The translations under genes and the position numbers were made by a program. 64,000 nt of DNA from Hamadaea tsunoensis DSM 44101. Its GTDB lineage: Bacteria; Actinomycetota; Actinomycetes; Mycobacteriales; Micromonosporaceae. Positions within the stretch are counted from its first letter, which is position 1. Each line of letters opens with the position of its first letter. The stretch is taken from positions 1 through 64,000 of the forward strand of contig NZ_AUAX01000014.1 of assembly GCF_000428945.1 (NCBI RefSeq), written 5' to 3'. Below the pieces are notes generated by a model that was given only the letters and a program-made list of their open reading frames with translations, made no database searches and was not told the origin of the DNA. Positions 37,968 to 47,584 of the stretch are shown here, one piece after another.

Positions 37968-38490
37968 GTGTCGTTCCCTTACAGCTTCCTCATCGACGAC
38001 TCGGACACCCCGTCCGACGTCATCGATGCCCTGGCGCTCGGCGAGTTCACGCGGGGCGCCCAGCCCTTCGCGCGTACCGCCCGCCTGGAGCGGGTGCGGA
38101 AGGACGCGCTGCTGCTCCCCGAGGGAGCCACGGTGACCCACGCCGCCAAGGACGGTGGGGGCAGTTCCCATCTGGCCGTCGGCGAGGGCTGGACCCTGCG
38201 CGCCGTACGCTGGCAGGGCGGCTCGGTCGCGGTCACCGTGACGGCCGTCACCGCCGAGCTGGCCCGGACGGTGCTCGACGAGGCCACCAAGGACGTGCAG
38301 GAGCCGGAGCCGGTCGAGCCGGAGATCGTGCACATCGGCTTCGCGTACGCGGGCCCGCAGGACTGACAGCACTTCTGGCGGCTCGCGCAAGCGCTCCCCG
38401 GCGCGCCGGTCGGCCCGGAAGATCAACGCGGACGCCTGCTGCTCCTGCACGGGCCGCCCGGCACCGGCGGACGTCCCCGTCGACAACTAC
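37968..38490 (+). pseudogene. Remnant of a DUF5925-type AAA ATPase gene
   Basis: Codons from GTG 37968 give a 132-residue DUF5925-like N-terminal domain (LIDDSDTPSDVIDALALGEF; LERVRKDALLLPEGATVTHA) ending in a TGA at 38364. In the same frame beyond the stop, 38367-38490 reads QHFWRLAQALPGAP... then GRLLLLHGPPGTGGRP, i.e. a Walker A that breaks off before its Lys. In intact relatives the domain continues into a full ATPase. The gene has therefore lost an internal piece and all of its ATPase domain. The 132-residue fragment may still be translated. Confidence 0.75.
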
Positions 38491-38526
38491 CTATAGCCAC
38501 TCCTATATATAAGGAATGGGCTATAG
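38491..38526. terminator. AT-rich inverted repeat at the HAD gene stop
   Basis: CTATAGCC (38491-38498) and GGCTATAG (38519-38526) flank the AT-rich centre TCCTATATATAAGGA. The right arm includes the TAG stop of the HAD gene. It is a striking low-GC palindrome in this genome and a probable terminator; it also marks where the ATPase remnant ends. Confidence 0.5.
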
Positions 38527-39123
38527 ACCGAGCGCGGCCTTGAGGTAGGGGATGTCCGACGCCCCGGACCAGCGGAACGCGGCGATCCCCACCCGGCGCG
38601 CCCCCTCGATGTTGCGGTTCGAGTCGTCGACCAGCAGGCAGAACCGCGGCACCGTACGCACGGCGACACAGGCGGCCTGGTAGAACTCGGGCGACGGCTT
38701 GGCCGCGCCGACGGCCGAGGAGTTGACGACCGCGTCGAAGTCCTCGGCGATCCCGTGGACGGCGAGGTCGGCCTCCAGATCGTCGGTCGCGTTCGTGCAC
38801 AACGCCACCGGTACGCCGGCCGCGCGTACCTCGCGGACGAAGGCGAGCGCCGCCGGGTCGATGTAGCCGCGGTAGGCGTCCCATTCCTTCATCGCCTCGG
38901 GCGGCGCGCCGGTCGCCGCGCCGATCGCGTCCAGCCACTGCTGCCGCGTCCAGGCGCCGGTGATCGCGGGCGTGAGGATCGGCCCGGACAGCCCGGCGTC
39001 GAGCAGGCTGTCGTGTTCGAGGTCGTAGCGCGCCTCGACGGCCACGCGGGCGGCCGGGTCGTAGTGCCGCAGCACGCCGTCGAAATCGATCAGCAGGGCG
39101 CGCGCGTTCTCGCGGGTCGCCAC
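38521..39123 (-). CDS. HAD-superfamily hydrolase
   Basis: A 200-residue phosphatase-type HAD protein with all four motifs: DFDGVLRHYD near residue 13, LCTNATDD near 107, the Lys in AAKPSPEFY near 143, and LLVDDSNRNIEGARRVG near 165. The substrate is not known. GTG 39123 lies 2 bases after the smc stop, so it should be co-transcribed with smc. Confidence 0.88.
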   Translation of the reverse strand: MATRENARALLIDFDGVLRHYDPAARVAVEARYDLEHDSLLDAGLSGPILTPAITGAWTRQQWLDAIGAATGAPPEAMKEWDAYRGYIDPAALAFVREVRAAGVPVALCTNATDDLEADLAVHGIAEDFDAVVNSSAVGAAKPSPEFYQAACVAVRTVPRFCLLVDDSNRNIEGARRVGIAAFRWSGASDIPYLKAALGL

Positions 39124-39125
39124 CG

Positions 39126-42100
39126 TCAATCGTCCTCGCGGGACAGCCGCTGGCTGATCACCTCGGTCACGCCCTGGCGCATGGTCACGCCGTACAGGGC
39201 GTCGGCGACCTCCATCGTGCGCTTCTGGTGCGTGATGATGATCAGCTGGCTCTTCTCGCGGAGCTGCTCGAAGAGGGTGATGAGGCGGCCGAGGTTGACG
39301 TCGTCGAGCGCCGCCTCCACCTCGTCCATGATGTAGAACGGGCTGGGGCGGGCGCGGAAGATCGCGCACAGCATCGCGACCGCGGTCAGCGAGCGCTCGC
39401 CGCCCGACAGCAGCGACAGCCGCTTGATCTTCTTGCCCGGCGGGCGCGCCTCGACCTCGACGCCCGTGGTCAGCATGTCGTCGGGGTCGGTCAGGATGAG
39501 CCGGCCCTCGCCGCCGGGGAAGAGGACCTTGAAGACCTCTTCGAACTCGCGGGCGGTGTCGTGGAACGCGTCGGAGAAGACCTGCAGGATCCGGTCGTCG
39601 ACGTCCTTGACGACGGTCAGCAGGTCCTTGCGGGTCGCCTTGAGGTCTTCGAGCTGGTCGGACAGGAACTTGTAGCGCTCCTCCAGCGCCGCGAACTCCT
39701 CCAGCGCCAGCGGGTTGACCTTGCCGAGCAGCTGGAGGTCGCGCTCGGCCTTGGCGGCGCGCTTCTCCTGGATCGCCCGGTCGAACGGGATCGGATCGCC
39801 CTCGGGGTCGTCCGCCAGCGGGATCAGCACGTGCGGGCCGTACTCGCCGAGCAGCGTGTCGACGTCGATCGAGTACTCCTCGGCCGCCTTCAGCTCCAGC
39901 TGCTCGATGCGCAGCCGCTGCTCCGCCCGGGCGACCTCGTCCCGGTGCACCTCGCTGGTCAGCCGCTCCAGGTCGGCGCCGAGGCGCTTCGCGGACGCGC
40001 GTACCTCGGCGAGTTCGGCCTCGCGGGCGGTCCGGGCGGCGGCGAGCCGGTCACGGTGCTCGGCGGAGGCCGTCAGGCGTACACCCAATTGCTCCAGAGC
40101 GATCCGGGCGCCAGCCTCGACGGCCTTCGCGATGCCCGCGCCTCGCTCCCTCGCGGCCCGGCGCGCGGCGGCGCGCTCGCGGGCCGCGCGCTCGGCCTGG
40201 GCCTGGCGCAGCAGGGAATCCGCGCGGCCCGAGATGGACGACACCCGCTCCTCGGAGGTACGCACGGCGAGCCGCACCTCCATCTCGTTCTGGCGGGACT
40301 GGGGCACGAGCGCGGCGAGCCGGTCGCGTTCGGCGGTGCTGGGGTCCTCGTCGAGCGGGGTGTCCTCGGCGAGTTCGAGCCGCTCCTCCAGCTCGGCGAG
40401 CCGGCCGAGGTCCTCCTCACGGCTGGCGGCGGCCTTGTCGCGGGAGACGGCGAGCCGCTCGGCCTCGGCCTTGGCCGATCGGGCGGCGGCGCCGAGCTCG
40501 GCGAGATGGCGGGCGACGGCGTTGCGCTCGCCCTCGGCGGCACGCTTCGCGGCGGCGGCCGCGTCGACCGCGCGCTTGCGCTCGGCGACCAACTCGCGGG
40601 CGGTGGTGATCTCGGTCTTCAGCCGGGCCAGCTCGGTCTCGCCGGCGGCCCGGTGGGCGTTGGCCTCGTCGACCGCCGCCTGGGTCTCGATGTAGCTGGG
40701 CGCCTTGGCCGACCCGCCCGCGGCCGCGTACGCGCCGAGCAGATCGCCCTCGTAGGTCACCACGCGCAGCTGCGGATGGGCCGCCACCAGCTCGGTCGCC
40801 GTCTTCAGGCTCTCCACGACGACCGTGTCCGCGAGCGCCCGGTCGACGGCCGCGCGGAGTTCGTCGCCGCAGCGTACGAGGTCGCTCGCCCAGCGCGCGC
40901 CGGACGGCAGGTCGATCGCGGGGCGGTGGTTCGCGCCCCGGCCGGCCACCAACATCGACGCCCGGCCGGCGTCGGCGATCTTGAGCATCCGCATGGCCTC
41001 GGCGGCCTCGTCGACCCCGGCGACCACGACCGCGTCGGCCAGCCCGCCCAGCGCCGCGGCCAGCGCGACCTGCGCGCCCGGCTCCACCGTCAGCAGCGAG
41101 GCCACGCTGCCCAGGAGGCCCGGCACCTCCGACGCCTTGGCCAGCAGCGCGCCCGCGCCGTCCTTGCGCTTCAACCCGAGCGACAGCGCCTCGGCCCGCG
41201 CCCGCCAGCTCGTGACGTCCTTCTCCGTGGCCCGCTCGGCGTCCGAATGCGACTTGAGCAGGTCGTTCGCTTCATTCAGCGTACGCGTGGCGGCGTCGAG
41301 CGCCTCGTCCAGCGCCGCGTTGTCCCGGTCGGCCTCGGTGGATTCGGCGTTGCCCTCGTCCAGTTCGGCCTGGGCGCGGCTCGCCCGGTCGGCGGCATCG
41401 GCGTACGCGCCGGCGAGGCGGGCGATCTCCTCGGCCGAGGTCGTGGCCCGCGTACGCGCGCTCGCGACCTGCCCGGCCAGTTTGGCCAGCCCTTCACGGC
41501 GGTCGGCGATCGCCTTCACGGCCGCGACGAGGGCCCGCTCGGCGGCGGCCAGTTCGTGCTCGAGCGCCTGCCGGGCGGAGACGGCCTCGGACAGGCGGTC
41601 CTTGTCGATCTCCAGCGCCTCGCGGAGGGCGATCTCCTCGTCGCGTACGCGTTCGGCCTCCTCGGCCAGCATCTCCGGGTCCCGGCCGGGGCGTTCCTCC
41701 TCGGCGGGCGCGCTCAGGTGCCGCAGGCGCTCGGCGGCCAGCTGGGCCGTCGAACGGAACCGTTCCTGCAATGTGGAGAACTGGTACCAGGTGTCCTGGG
41801 CCTCCTGCAGGGCGGGCGCGTCGGCGGCGTGCGCCGCTTCGAGGGTCTGCAGCTGCCGGCCGATGCCGCCGTACTCGAACTCGATCGTCTTGCGGCGGTC
41901 GCGCAGGGCGGCCTCGTCGGCGATCTCCCGTTCCAGCGTCGTACGCAGCGTGTGCAGGTCGTCGGCGAGCAGCCGCAGGCGGGCGTCGCGCAGATCGGAC
42001 TGGATCCCGGCCGCCCGGCGCGCGACCTCGGCCTGCCGGCCCAGCGGCTTCAGCTGGCGGCGCAGCTCGGTGGTCAGGTCGTTGATCCGGTTGAGGTTGG

Positions 42101-42656
42101 CCGCCATCGCGTCGAGCTTGCGCAGCGCCTTCTCTTTGCGCTTGCGGTGCTTCAGTACGCCGGCCGCCTCCTCGATGAAGTGGCGGCGGTCCTCGGGCTT
42201 GGCGTGCAGGACCGCGTCGAGCTGGCCCTGCCCGACGATCACGTGCATCTCGCGGCCGATACCGGAGTCGGAGAGCAGTTCCTGGATGTCGATCAACCGG
42301 CAGCGGTCGCCGTTGATCTCGTACTCGCTCTCGCCCGACCGGAACATCCGCCGGGTGATCGACACTTCCGTGTACTCGATCGGCAGCGCGCCGTCGGTGT
42401 TGTCGATCGTCAGGGTGACCTCGGCCCGTCCCAGCGGGGCCCGGCCGGCCGTACCGGCGAAGATGACGTCTTCCATCTTCCCGCCGCGCAGCGCCTTGGC
42501 GCCCTGCTCACCGAGCACCCACGAGATGGCGTCGACCACGTTGGACTTGCCGGAGCCGTTCGGGCCGACCACGCAGGTGATCCCGGGCTCCAGCTTCAGG
42601 GTCGTCGTCGACGCGAAGGATTTGAATCCCTTCGCGGTCAGGCTCTTGAGGTGCAC
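39126..42656 (-). CDS. smc: Chromosome segregation protein SMC
   Basis: A 1176-residue condensin ATPase that organises the chromosome with ScpA/ScpB. The N-terminal head has Walker A VVGPNGSGKSNVVDAISWVL near residue 32; long coiled coils rich in Arg, Glu and Ala flank a hinge around residues 500-660; the C-terminal head has the signature LSLLSGGERSLTAVAML and Walker B FYIMDEVEAALDDVN. Length is typical. It is monocistronic or leads the HAD gene; mutM and rnc, often close by, are about 3 kb away. Confidence 0.98.
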   Translation of the reverse strand: MHLKSLTAKGFKSFASTTTLKLEPGITCVVGPNGSGKSNVVDAISWVLGEQGAKALRGGKMEDVIFAGTAGRAPLGRAEVTLTIDNTDGALPIEYTEVSITRRMFRSGESEYEINGDRCRLIDIQELLSDSGIGREMHVIVGQGQLDAVLHAKPEDRRHFIEEAAGVLKHRKRKEKALRKLDAMAANLNRINDLTTELRRQLKPLGRQAEVARRAAGIQSDLRDARLRLLADDLHTLRTTLEREIADEAALRDRRKTIEFEYGGIGRQLQTLEAAHAADAPALQEAQDTWYQFSTLQERFRSTAQLAAERLRHLSAPAEEERPGRDPEMLAEEAERVRDEEIALREALEIDKDRLSEAVSARQALEHELAAAERALVAAVKAIADRREGLAKLAGQVASARTRATTSAEEIARLAGAYADAADRASRAQAELDEGNAESTEADRDNAALDEALDAATRTLNEANDLLKSHSDAERATEKDVTSWRARAEALSLGLKRKDGAGALLAKASEVPGLLGSVASLLTVEPGAQVALAAALGGLADAVVVAGVDEAAEAMRMLKIADAGRASMLVAGRGANHRPAIDLPSGARWASDLVRCGDELRAAVDRALADTVVVESLKTATELVAAHPQLRVVTYEGDLLGAYAAAGGSAKAPSYIETQAAVDEANAHRAAGETELARLKTEITTARELVAERKRAVDAAAAAKRAAEGERNAVARHLAELGAAARSAKAEAERLAVSRDKAAASREEDLGRLAELEERLELAEDTPLDEDPSTAERDRLAALVPQSRQNEMEVRLAVRTSEERVSSISGRADSLLRQAQAERAARERAAARRAARERGAGIAKAVEAGARIALEQLGVRLTASAEHRDRLAAARTAREAELAEVRASAKRLGADLERLTSEVHRDEVARAEQRLRIEQLELKAAEEYSIDVDTLLGEYGPHVLIPLADDPEGDPIPFDRAIQEKRAAKAERDLQLLGKVNPLALEEFAALEERYKFLSDQLEDLKATRKDLLTVVKDVDDRILQVFSDAFHDTAREFEEVFKVLFPGGEGRLILTDPDDMLTTGVEVEARPPGKKIKRLSLLSGGERSLTAVAMLCAIFRARPSPFYIMDEVEAALDDVNLGRLITLFEQLREKSQLIIITHQKRTMEVADALYGVTMRQGVTEVISQRLSREDD

Positions 42657-42805
42657 GCTTCTCCGGGGGTGCTCAGGGGTGTCCGTAGGTCCTTGCTGGG
42701 TAGGTGCCGTCTGGCAGCGTACCGCCTCGGTTCGGTAGTCGTCGGCGACGCGTCTACCCCCGCGTGTCCGGTTCTACACACGCCCTGGCCAGGCTCTTTG
42801 GCATA

Positions 42806-42843
42806 CGCCCGATAGATCACGCTGGGCCGCCCGATAGATCACG
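42806..42843. repeat. Two direct copies of a 16-bp word
   Basis: CGCCCGATAGATCACG occurs at 42806-42821 and again at 42828-42843, 22 bp apart, directly beside palindromic repeat B copy 2 and upstream of smc on the minus strand. The 22-bp spacing is about two helical turns, so they could be paired protein sites. The rest of the 377-bp gap 42657-43033 shows no gene. Confidence 0.6.
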
Positions 42844-42917
42844 TTTGGATCAGGGAAATCACCCGAATCTTGGCCCAAGATTACGTGCGAAACCGTGATC
42901 CAAACCGGATCTTGGAA
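42842..42917. repeat. Palindromic repeat family B, copy 2
   Basis: Outer arms TTGGATCA...TGATCCAA and inner CAAGATT/AATCTTGG are shared with copies 1 and 3. The inner arms are less regular than in copy 1. It lies between the small coiled-coil gene and smc. Confidence 0.8.
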
Positions 42918-43033
42918 GTGAGGGGGTGGCGGGGGCGGCGGGTGACAAGAGGGGTGGACATGCAACAGCGCGCCGCCACGCGGGTGGCAGGCGCGCTATC
43001 AGGGTACTTTTCGTCGGTCCCGAGGCTCTACAG

Positions 43034-43231
43034 TCAGGCCATAACCGGTTCGGCCAGCCGGAAGAACTCGTCGCTCCCCTCGGCCGCGGCGGCCGCGAGC
43101 CGATCGTTCTCCACCCGTAGGCTGGCGTTCTCCAGCTCCAACGAGCTCACCCGGGCACGCAACTTCGTGACCTCGTCGAGAAGACGCCGGTCCGGCGCCA
43201 TCGTGACGTGGCCAAAGAGGGCCTTCGCCAT
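43034..43231 (-). CDS. Small conserved coiled-coil protein
   Basis: A 65-residue protein starting MAKALFGHVTMAPDRRLLDE, then a heptad-like coiled coil (VTKLRARVSSLELENASLRV). Short actinobacterial proteins with the same MAKAL(L/F)G(H/Y)V start and coiled coil are common; their role is unknown. I use the ATG at 43231 because the pattern begins there; AAGGAGAT lies upstream. The open frame further up is not typical. Confidence 0.8.
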   Translation of the reverse strand: MAKALFGHVTMAPDRRLLDEVTKLRARVSSLELENASLRVENDRLAAAAAEGSDEFFRLAEPVMA

Positions 43232-43487
43232 TTCATCTCCTTGTTCTGCGCCACCGGTATGCCGGTAGACACGCGCCCGTTTGTCTCGCGGCTTCCGGCC
43301 CACGGCGCATGTGGGTGGACACGGGTTTGGGCGCGATTGGCGTCGCATTCCATAGTCCGCTGATAGGCAGTCGGAGTCAAGCCACGCGGACCAACCGCAC
43401 GTCCGTGGTGTGTACCACTGTCGACCAGGTGATATCCGGCACGGCCTCTGGGTTGCCCCATCCTCGATGTCCGGATAACTTCTCCGG

Positions 43488-44201
43488 GTGCCCTCCTCGA
43501 CCAGGCGACACCACCGTGCCCGATCCGGGTTGCGCCTTCCGATGGCGCTGGCCCTGGCGGCCTGTCTGGTCGTGACGATCTACGCACTCTTCGCGACCTT
43601 CGCACCGAAGACCGGCCCGCTGGACGAGGCCGCGGCCGGCGTACCGGAGGCGTCGGCGAGCGCCGGGAGCGCCGCTCCGCTCGCGTCCGGCGCCACCCCC
43701 GCGCCCGCCGGCTCCGCGGTCCCGGCCGTCTCGGGGAGCGCCGCCGCGAGCAAGGCCCCCAGCAAGGCGCCCTCCACCGCCGCCAGCAAGGCCCCGGCCG
43801 CCCCGGACAAGACCACCCTCGCCGAGAACAAGGTCATCGACCTGATCAACGTCGAGCGGGGCAAGGCCGGCTGCGGCAAGCTGCGCAACGACGCCCGGCT
43901 GCAGAAGGCGGCGCGCGCGTACAGCACCCGCATGGCCAAGGAGAACTTCTTCAGCCACACCTCGCCGGACGGCGGCACCTTCGTCCAGCGCATCGAGGCG
44001 GCCGGCTACCCGCACGGCGGCGCCTCGGCGGAGAACATCGCCTACGGGTACGCGGACGCGCAGGCGGTGGTCGACGGCTGGATGAACAGCGAAGGGCACC
44101 GCAAGAACATCCTCAACTGCTCCTACAAGGCGGTCGGGGTGGGACTGGCGTACAACTCCAAGAACACGCCGTACTGGACGCAGGATTTCGGCTTCATCTG
44201 A
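43488..44201 (+). CDS. Secreted CAP/SCP-domain protein
   Basis: A 237-residue exported protein. A basic N-terminus and signal anchor (MALALAACLVVTIYALFATF) lead into an Ala/Ser/Pro/Lys-rich linker of ~85 residues, then a CAP domain of ~120 residues with ENKVIDLINVERGKAGC, the His/Glu site residues in FSHTSPDGGTF and AENIAYG, and NSEGHRKNIL. Bacterial CAP proteins are secreted and act in the envelope; their chemistry is unclear. GTG start at 43488. Confidence 0.88.
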   Translation: MPSSTRRHHRARSGLRLPMALALAACLVVTIYALFATFAPKTGPLDEAAAGVPEASASAGSAAPLASGATPAPAGSAVPAVSGSAAASKAPSKAPSTAASKAPAAPDKTTLAENKVIDLINVERGKAGCGKLRNDARLQKAARAYSTRMAKENFFSHTSPDGGTFVQRIEAAGYPHGGASAENIAYGYADAQAVVDGWMNSEGHRKNILNCSYKAVGVGLAYNSKNTPYWTQDFGFI

Positions 44202-44305
44202 TCCGTACCGGTTTCACGGGTAAGGTCGGTAACAGCCGGGTTCGTCAAGGTTGGTGTCGGGTGGGCGACAGTCGCGCCAACCCGTGACGGCTCGTTGAGC
44301 CCGAT

Positions 44306-44803
44306 GTGGCCAGACTGCTGACGATCTATGCGCACCCTGTTGCCGGGCCGGTCGCCGCGGGCGTACCGCTGGGTTATATCGATCTCGGATTCGGGTCCCG
44401 GCCCGTCGAGGTCGTCCGCGCCGAACTGGCGGACTGGTCCGCCCAGGCCGTCGGCGGGGTGTTCTTCGACCAGGTGCCGACCAGCCCGTTCTCGATCGGA
44501 CCGGTGGCCATGGCCGTACGCGCCGCCCGCCGCCTCGGTTTCGACACGGTACTGATCAACCCGGGCCGCCCGACCGACAGTCTCTACCGGGGACTCGGCG
44601 CCACGGTGTGCACATTCGAGGGTGACTGGATCGACTACCAGGAAGGTACGCCCGACGGCGTACGCCCTGGTGACGGTCATGTGATCCACGGGGTCCCGGC
44701 CGACCGGACCGACGCCTGCCTCGATCTCATGCGCGGGCGGGGCGCCGCCTGGGGGGTCGCCACGACGGCCGGCTGCCTCGTGCCCACGCTCGTGTCGGTC
44801 TAG
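44306..44803 (+). CDS. Spherulation-specific family 4-like protein
   Basis: A 165-residue protein resembling the C-terminal part of spherulin-4/GH-like TIM-barrel proteins: YAHPVAGP..., VGGVFFDQVPTSP, and VLINPGRPTD. It is shorter than usual family members (about 220-250 residues), lacks a signal peptide, and may be a reduced form. GTG start at 44306; ATG at 44304 is out of frame. Function unknown. Confidence 0.7.
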   Translation: MARLLTIYAHPVAGPVAAGVPLGYIDLGFGSRPVEVVRAELADWSAQAVGGVFFDQVPTSPFSIGPVAMAVRAARRLGFDTVLINPGRPTDSLYRGLGATVCTFEGDWIDYQEGTPDGVRPGDGHVIHGVPADRTDACLDLMRGRGAAWGVATTAGCLVPTLVSV

Positions 44804-44808
44804 CGCCG

Positions 44809-45045
44809 GTGAGCCTCCGGCACAAGCTGCCCTGGATCACCGCCGCGGCGGTGCTGATCATCGTCGCGCACGAGGGTACGCCGCCCGGCGCGCACGACCG
44901 CGTCTACTTCGAACCGCACGGCGCCGATCCCGGCCTGGTCGAACACGAGCGGCAGGCCGGGCGTACGCCGATGTGCTGGGGTGCGGGCGACGAGTGCCGG
45001 GTCAAGCGGCTCGTCGTGGTCGGGGCTGGCAGCGCGGGCAGGTGA
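44809..45045 (+). CDS. Small hypothetical protein with N-terminal membrane helix
   Basis: A 78-residue frame starting GTG six bases after the previous stop. Residues ~8-20 ([13 protein letters not shown]) are hydrophobic and could be an anchor or signal; the rest is polar with a C...C pair. It may be co-translated with the spherulin-like gene. Its 3' end overlaps mutM by 44 bp. I cannot name a family and am unsure it is real. Confidence 0.4.
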   Translation: MSLRHKLPWITAAAVLIIVAHEGTPPGAHDRVYFEPHGADPGLVEHERQAGRTPMCWGAGDECRVKRLVVVGAGSAGR

Positions 45046-45853
45046 ACGAGCTGCGGTTCATGAACGCCTCGCGCCGGATGGCGGTGCCGCAGCGCGGGCA
45101 GGGCTCGCCTTCCCGTCCGTACGCGTTGAGCGACCGGTCGAAGTACCCGGCGTCGCCGTTGACGTCGACGTAGAGGGCGTCGAAGCTGGTGCCGCCCTGA
45201 ACGAGAGCCTCGCGCATGACGTCCTGGCAATGGCCGAGCAGCTCGGCAGCCTTGGCCGGGGTGAGCTTCTCGGTGGGACGCGCCCAGTGCAGCCGGGCCC
45301 GCCAGAGCGCCTCGTCGGCGTAGATGTTGCCGACACCGCTGATCAGCGTCTGGTCCAGCAGCGCCCGCTTGACCTCGGTACGCTTCCTGATCATGGCCGC
45401 CGCGACGAGGCTCTGCCGGTAGGACTCGTCGAACGGGTCGAGGGCGATGTGGGCGATCTCCTCGGGCAGCTCCGCGCCGCCCCGCGAGATCGCGAGCCCG
45501 CCGAACGTACGCTGGTCCACGAACCGCAGCTCCGACCCGCCGTCCTCGAAACCGAAGCGGATACGCAGGTGGGGGCCGTCGGGCGTACCGATGGGCTGGA
45601 TGAGCAGCTGGCCGGACATGCCGAGGTGGCCGACGACCGCGTCCCCGGTGTCCAGCGGCAGCCAGAGGTACTTGCCCCGGCGGCGGGCACCGAGGATCTT
45701 GGCGCCCGCCAGCCCGGCCGAGAAGTCGGCGGCCCCGGCCACGTGCCGCCGGACCGCCCGCGGGTGCAGCACCTCGACCGCCGCCACCGTACGCCCGGCG
45801 ACGTGCCGTTCCACGCCCGCGCGTACCGTCTCGACCTCGGGCAGTTCAGGCAT
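45002..45853 (-). CDS. mutM: Formamidopyrimidine-DNA glycosylase
   Basis: A 283-residue repair enzyme that removes 8-oxoguanine and FapyG. The start [20 protein letters not shown] gives the catalytic Pro2-Glu3; [20 protein letters not shown] lies mid-protein, and the C-terminal zinc finger is CPRCG...CPRC. I start at ATG 45853 because Pro2 must follow the initiator Met. It lies just after rnc (10 bp). Confidence 0.97.
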   Translation of the reverse strand: MPELPEVETVRAGVERHVAGRTVAAVEVLHPRAVRRHVAGAADFSAGLAGAKILGARRRGKYLWLPLDTGDAVVGHLGMSGQLLIQPIGTPDGPHLRIRFGFEDGGSELRFVDQRTFGGLAISRGGAELPEEIAHIALDPFDESYRQSLVAAAMIRKRTEVKRALLDQTLISGVGNIYADEALWRARLHWARPTEKLTPAKAAELLGHCQDVMREALVQGGTSFDALYVDVNGDAGYFDRSLNAYGREGEPCPRCGTAIRREAFMNRSSFTCPRCQPRPRRAA

Positions 45854-45863
45854 GGCCCACCTC

Positions 45864-46595
45864 TCAGCTGGCTTCCGGATGGACCTCGTCGGCCGCCCGG
45901 TTGGACAGGATGAGGAACGCCTCCTCGGCGGATCTTTGTTCCGCTTCCTTCTTGGTACGCCCCCGCGACCCGCCGAACCGCTCACCGCTCACGAGGGCCC
46001 AGGCCGTGAACGACTTGGCGTGGTCCGGACCCTCCTCGGCGATCTCGTAGTCGGGGACACCCCAGCCGTGCAGCGCCGTCAGCTCCTGCAGGCTCGTCTT
46101 CCAGTCGAGGCCGACGCCGCGCCGGGCCGACTCGCTCATGAGGGTGTCGAAGAGCTTGAGGATGACCCCGGTGACGGCCTCGATCCCGTACTGGATGTAG
46201 ATCGCGCCGAGCACCGCTTCGAGGGCGTCGGCCAGGATCGAGTCCTTGTCCCGGCCGCCCGTGCCCTCCTCGCCCTTGCCGAGCAGCAGGTGGGCGCCGA
46301 GCCCGTGCGGGCCGAGCGTCCGCGCGACGCTGGCCAGGGCCCGCGAGTTGACCACACTCGCCCGCAGCTTCGCCAGGCGCCCTTCGGCCAGGTCGGGGTG
46401 GTCGCGGTACAGCGCGTCGGTGACGACCAGGCCCAGCACGGCGTCGCCCAGGAACTCCAGGCGCTCGTTGGTGGGCAGGCCGCCGTTCTCGTACGCGTAC
46501 GAACGATGGGTCAGGGCGAGCTCCAGCAGCTGCGGGTCCAGGTCGATCCCGCACGCACGCTCCAGGTCCGCCAGCGGTGGTCGCTGCTTCTTCAC
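45864..46595 (-). CDS. rnc: Ribonuclease III
   Basis: A 243-residue double-strand RNA endonuclease for rRNA and mRNA processing. The catalytic box [20 protein letters not shown] is near residue 43, the second acidic site [12 protein letters not shown] near 113, and the dsRNA-binding domain near the C-terminus ([12 protein letters not shown]). It overlaps plsX by 4 bp and precedes mutM. Confidence 0.97.
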   Translation of the reverse strand: MKKQRPPLADLERACGIDLDPQLLELALTHRSYAYENGGLPTNERLEFLGDAVLGLVVTDALYRDHPDLAEGRLAKLRASVVNSRALASVARTLGPHGLGAHLLLGKGEEGTGGRDKDSILADALEAVLGAIYIQYGIEAVTGVILKLFDTLMSESARRGVGLDWKTSLQELTALHGWGVPDYEIAEEGPDHAKSFTAWALVSGERFGGSRGRTKKEAEQRSAEEAFLILSNRAADEVHPEAS

Positions 46596-47575
46596 GGATG
46601 TTCCTCCGTCTCCCGCCTCGCGAGGCGTGCCGCGAGAGCCACGCCCGAGGCCAGGTCATCGGCGGTCGCGGCGCCATGGCACACGACCACATTTCCGCGT
46701 ACGCCCAGTAGTGCGGCCGCCCGGGCCGGGGCGGCGACCGCGGCGCCCGTCATGCGCAGGGCACCCTCGATGCCTTTGAGCAGCACATTACCGGTGAAGC
46801 CGTCGGTCACCACGATCTCGGCCCGGTCGCCGAGCAGCACATCGTGTCCTTCGACCAGACCGGTGAACGCAAGGTCCGACTCGGCGAGAGCCTTCTCGGC
46901 GGCCCGGCGTACGCGGTCGCCCTTGCCGGGTTCCCGCCCGATGGACAGCAGCCCGACCGTCGACTGTGGATGGCTCCGGGTCCGCCAGGAATCGCGGTAC
47001 GCGACGCCGAGCGCGGCGTGCGACAGCAGTGTCGCCACACTGGACTCGATCGATCCGCCGACGTCGAGCAGGAGGCAGCGCCGGTCGTGCCGGATGGTCG
47101 GCAGCCACGCGGCCAGCGCCGGTGCGCGTACGCCGGCGTGCCGACCGAGTTCGAGGGCGGCCGCCGTGACGGTGGCCCCGGAGGAGCCGGCCGATACGAC
47201 CGCGTCGACCTCACCGGACGCGTGCGCGCGGGCGGCGATGCGGATGCTCGTGGCCGCGGAGGCCGCCCTGTTCGGCGGATCCCCCATCGCCACCCCGGTA
47301 CGCGCCGCGCGGACCTCGACCCGGTCGCGCAGGTCGCCGGGCAGGTGGCGCAGAGCATCGCCGGCCGCCTCGGGCGGGCCGACCAGGAGCAGTCGAACCT
47401 CGGGATCGACGGTGAGGGCGGAAAGAGCGCCGTCCACCACGACGGCGGGAGCATGGTCCCCGCCGAGGAGGTCAACGGCGATCTTCCGAAGCCTCGACGA
47501 CACGGCGCCGGTCGGCTGCACGGAGGCAGACCGGCCGGCGCCGTCCAAGTCTTCCCGGGTGACCTCAGGCGTCAC
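46592..47575 (-). CDS. plsX: Phosphate acyltransferase PlsX
   Basis: A 327-residue enzyme that makes acyl-phosphate from acyl-ACP for glycerolipid synthesis. [10 protein letters not shown] and [16 protein letters not shown] are family blocks. The motif usually reading SAGNTGA is [12 protein letters not shown] here, a change near the active site. The first ~27 residues are extra and a GTG at 47503 would give a shorter form. It lies between rpmF and rnc, the standard yceD-rpmF-plsX-rnc order. Confidence 0.92.
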   Translation of the reverse strand: MTPEVTREDLDGAGRSASVQPTGAVSSRLRKIAVDLLGGDHAPAVVVDGALSALTVDPEVRLLLVGPPEAAGDALRHLPGDLRDRVEVRAARTGVAMGDPPNRAASAATSIRIAARAHASGEVDAVVSAGSSGATVTAAALELGRHAGVRAPALAAWLPTIRHDRRCLLLDVGGSIESSVATLLSHAALGVAYRDSWRTRSHPQSTVGLLSIGREPGKGDRVRRAAEKALAESDLAFTGLVEGHDVLLGDRAEIVVTDGFTGNVLLKGIEGALRMTGAAVAAPARAAALLGVRGNVVVCHGAATADDLASGVALAARLARRETEEHP

Positions 47576-47584
47576 CGCGAGCCG

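Noticed and set aside
39228-42815. Open frame of 1195 codons on the plus strand
   Set aside because: It is the exact antisense of smc, a clear full-length gene; long antisense frames are expected at this GC content.
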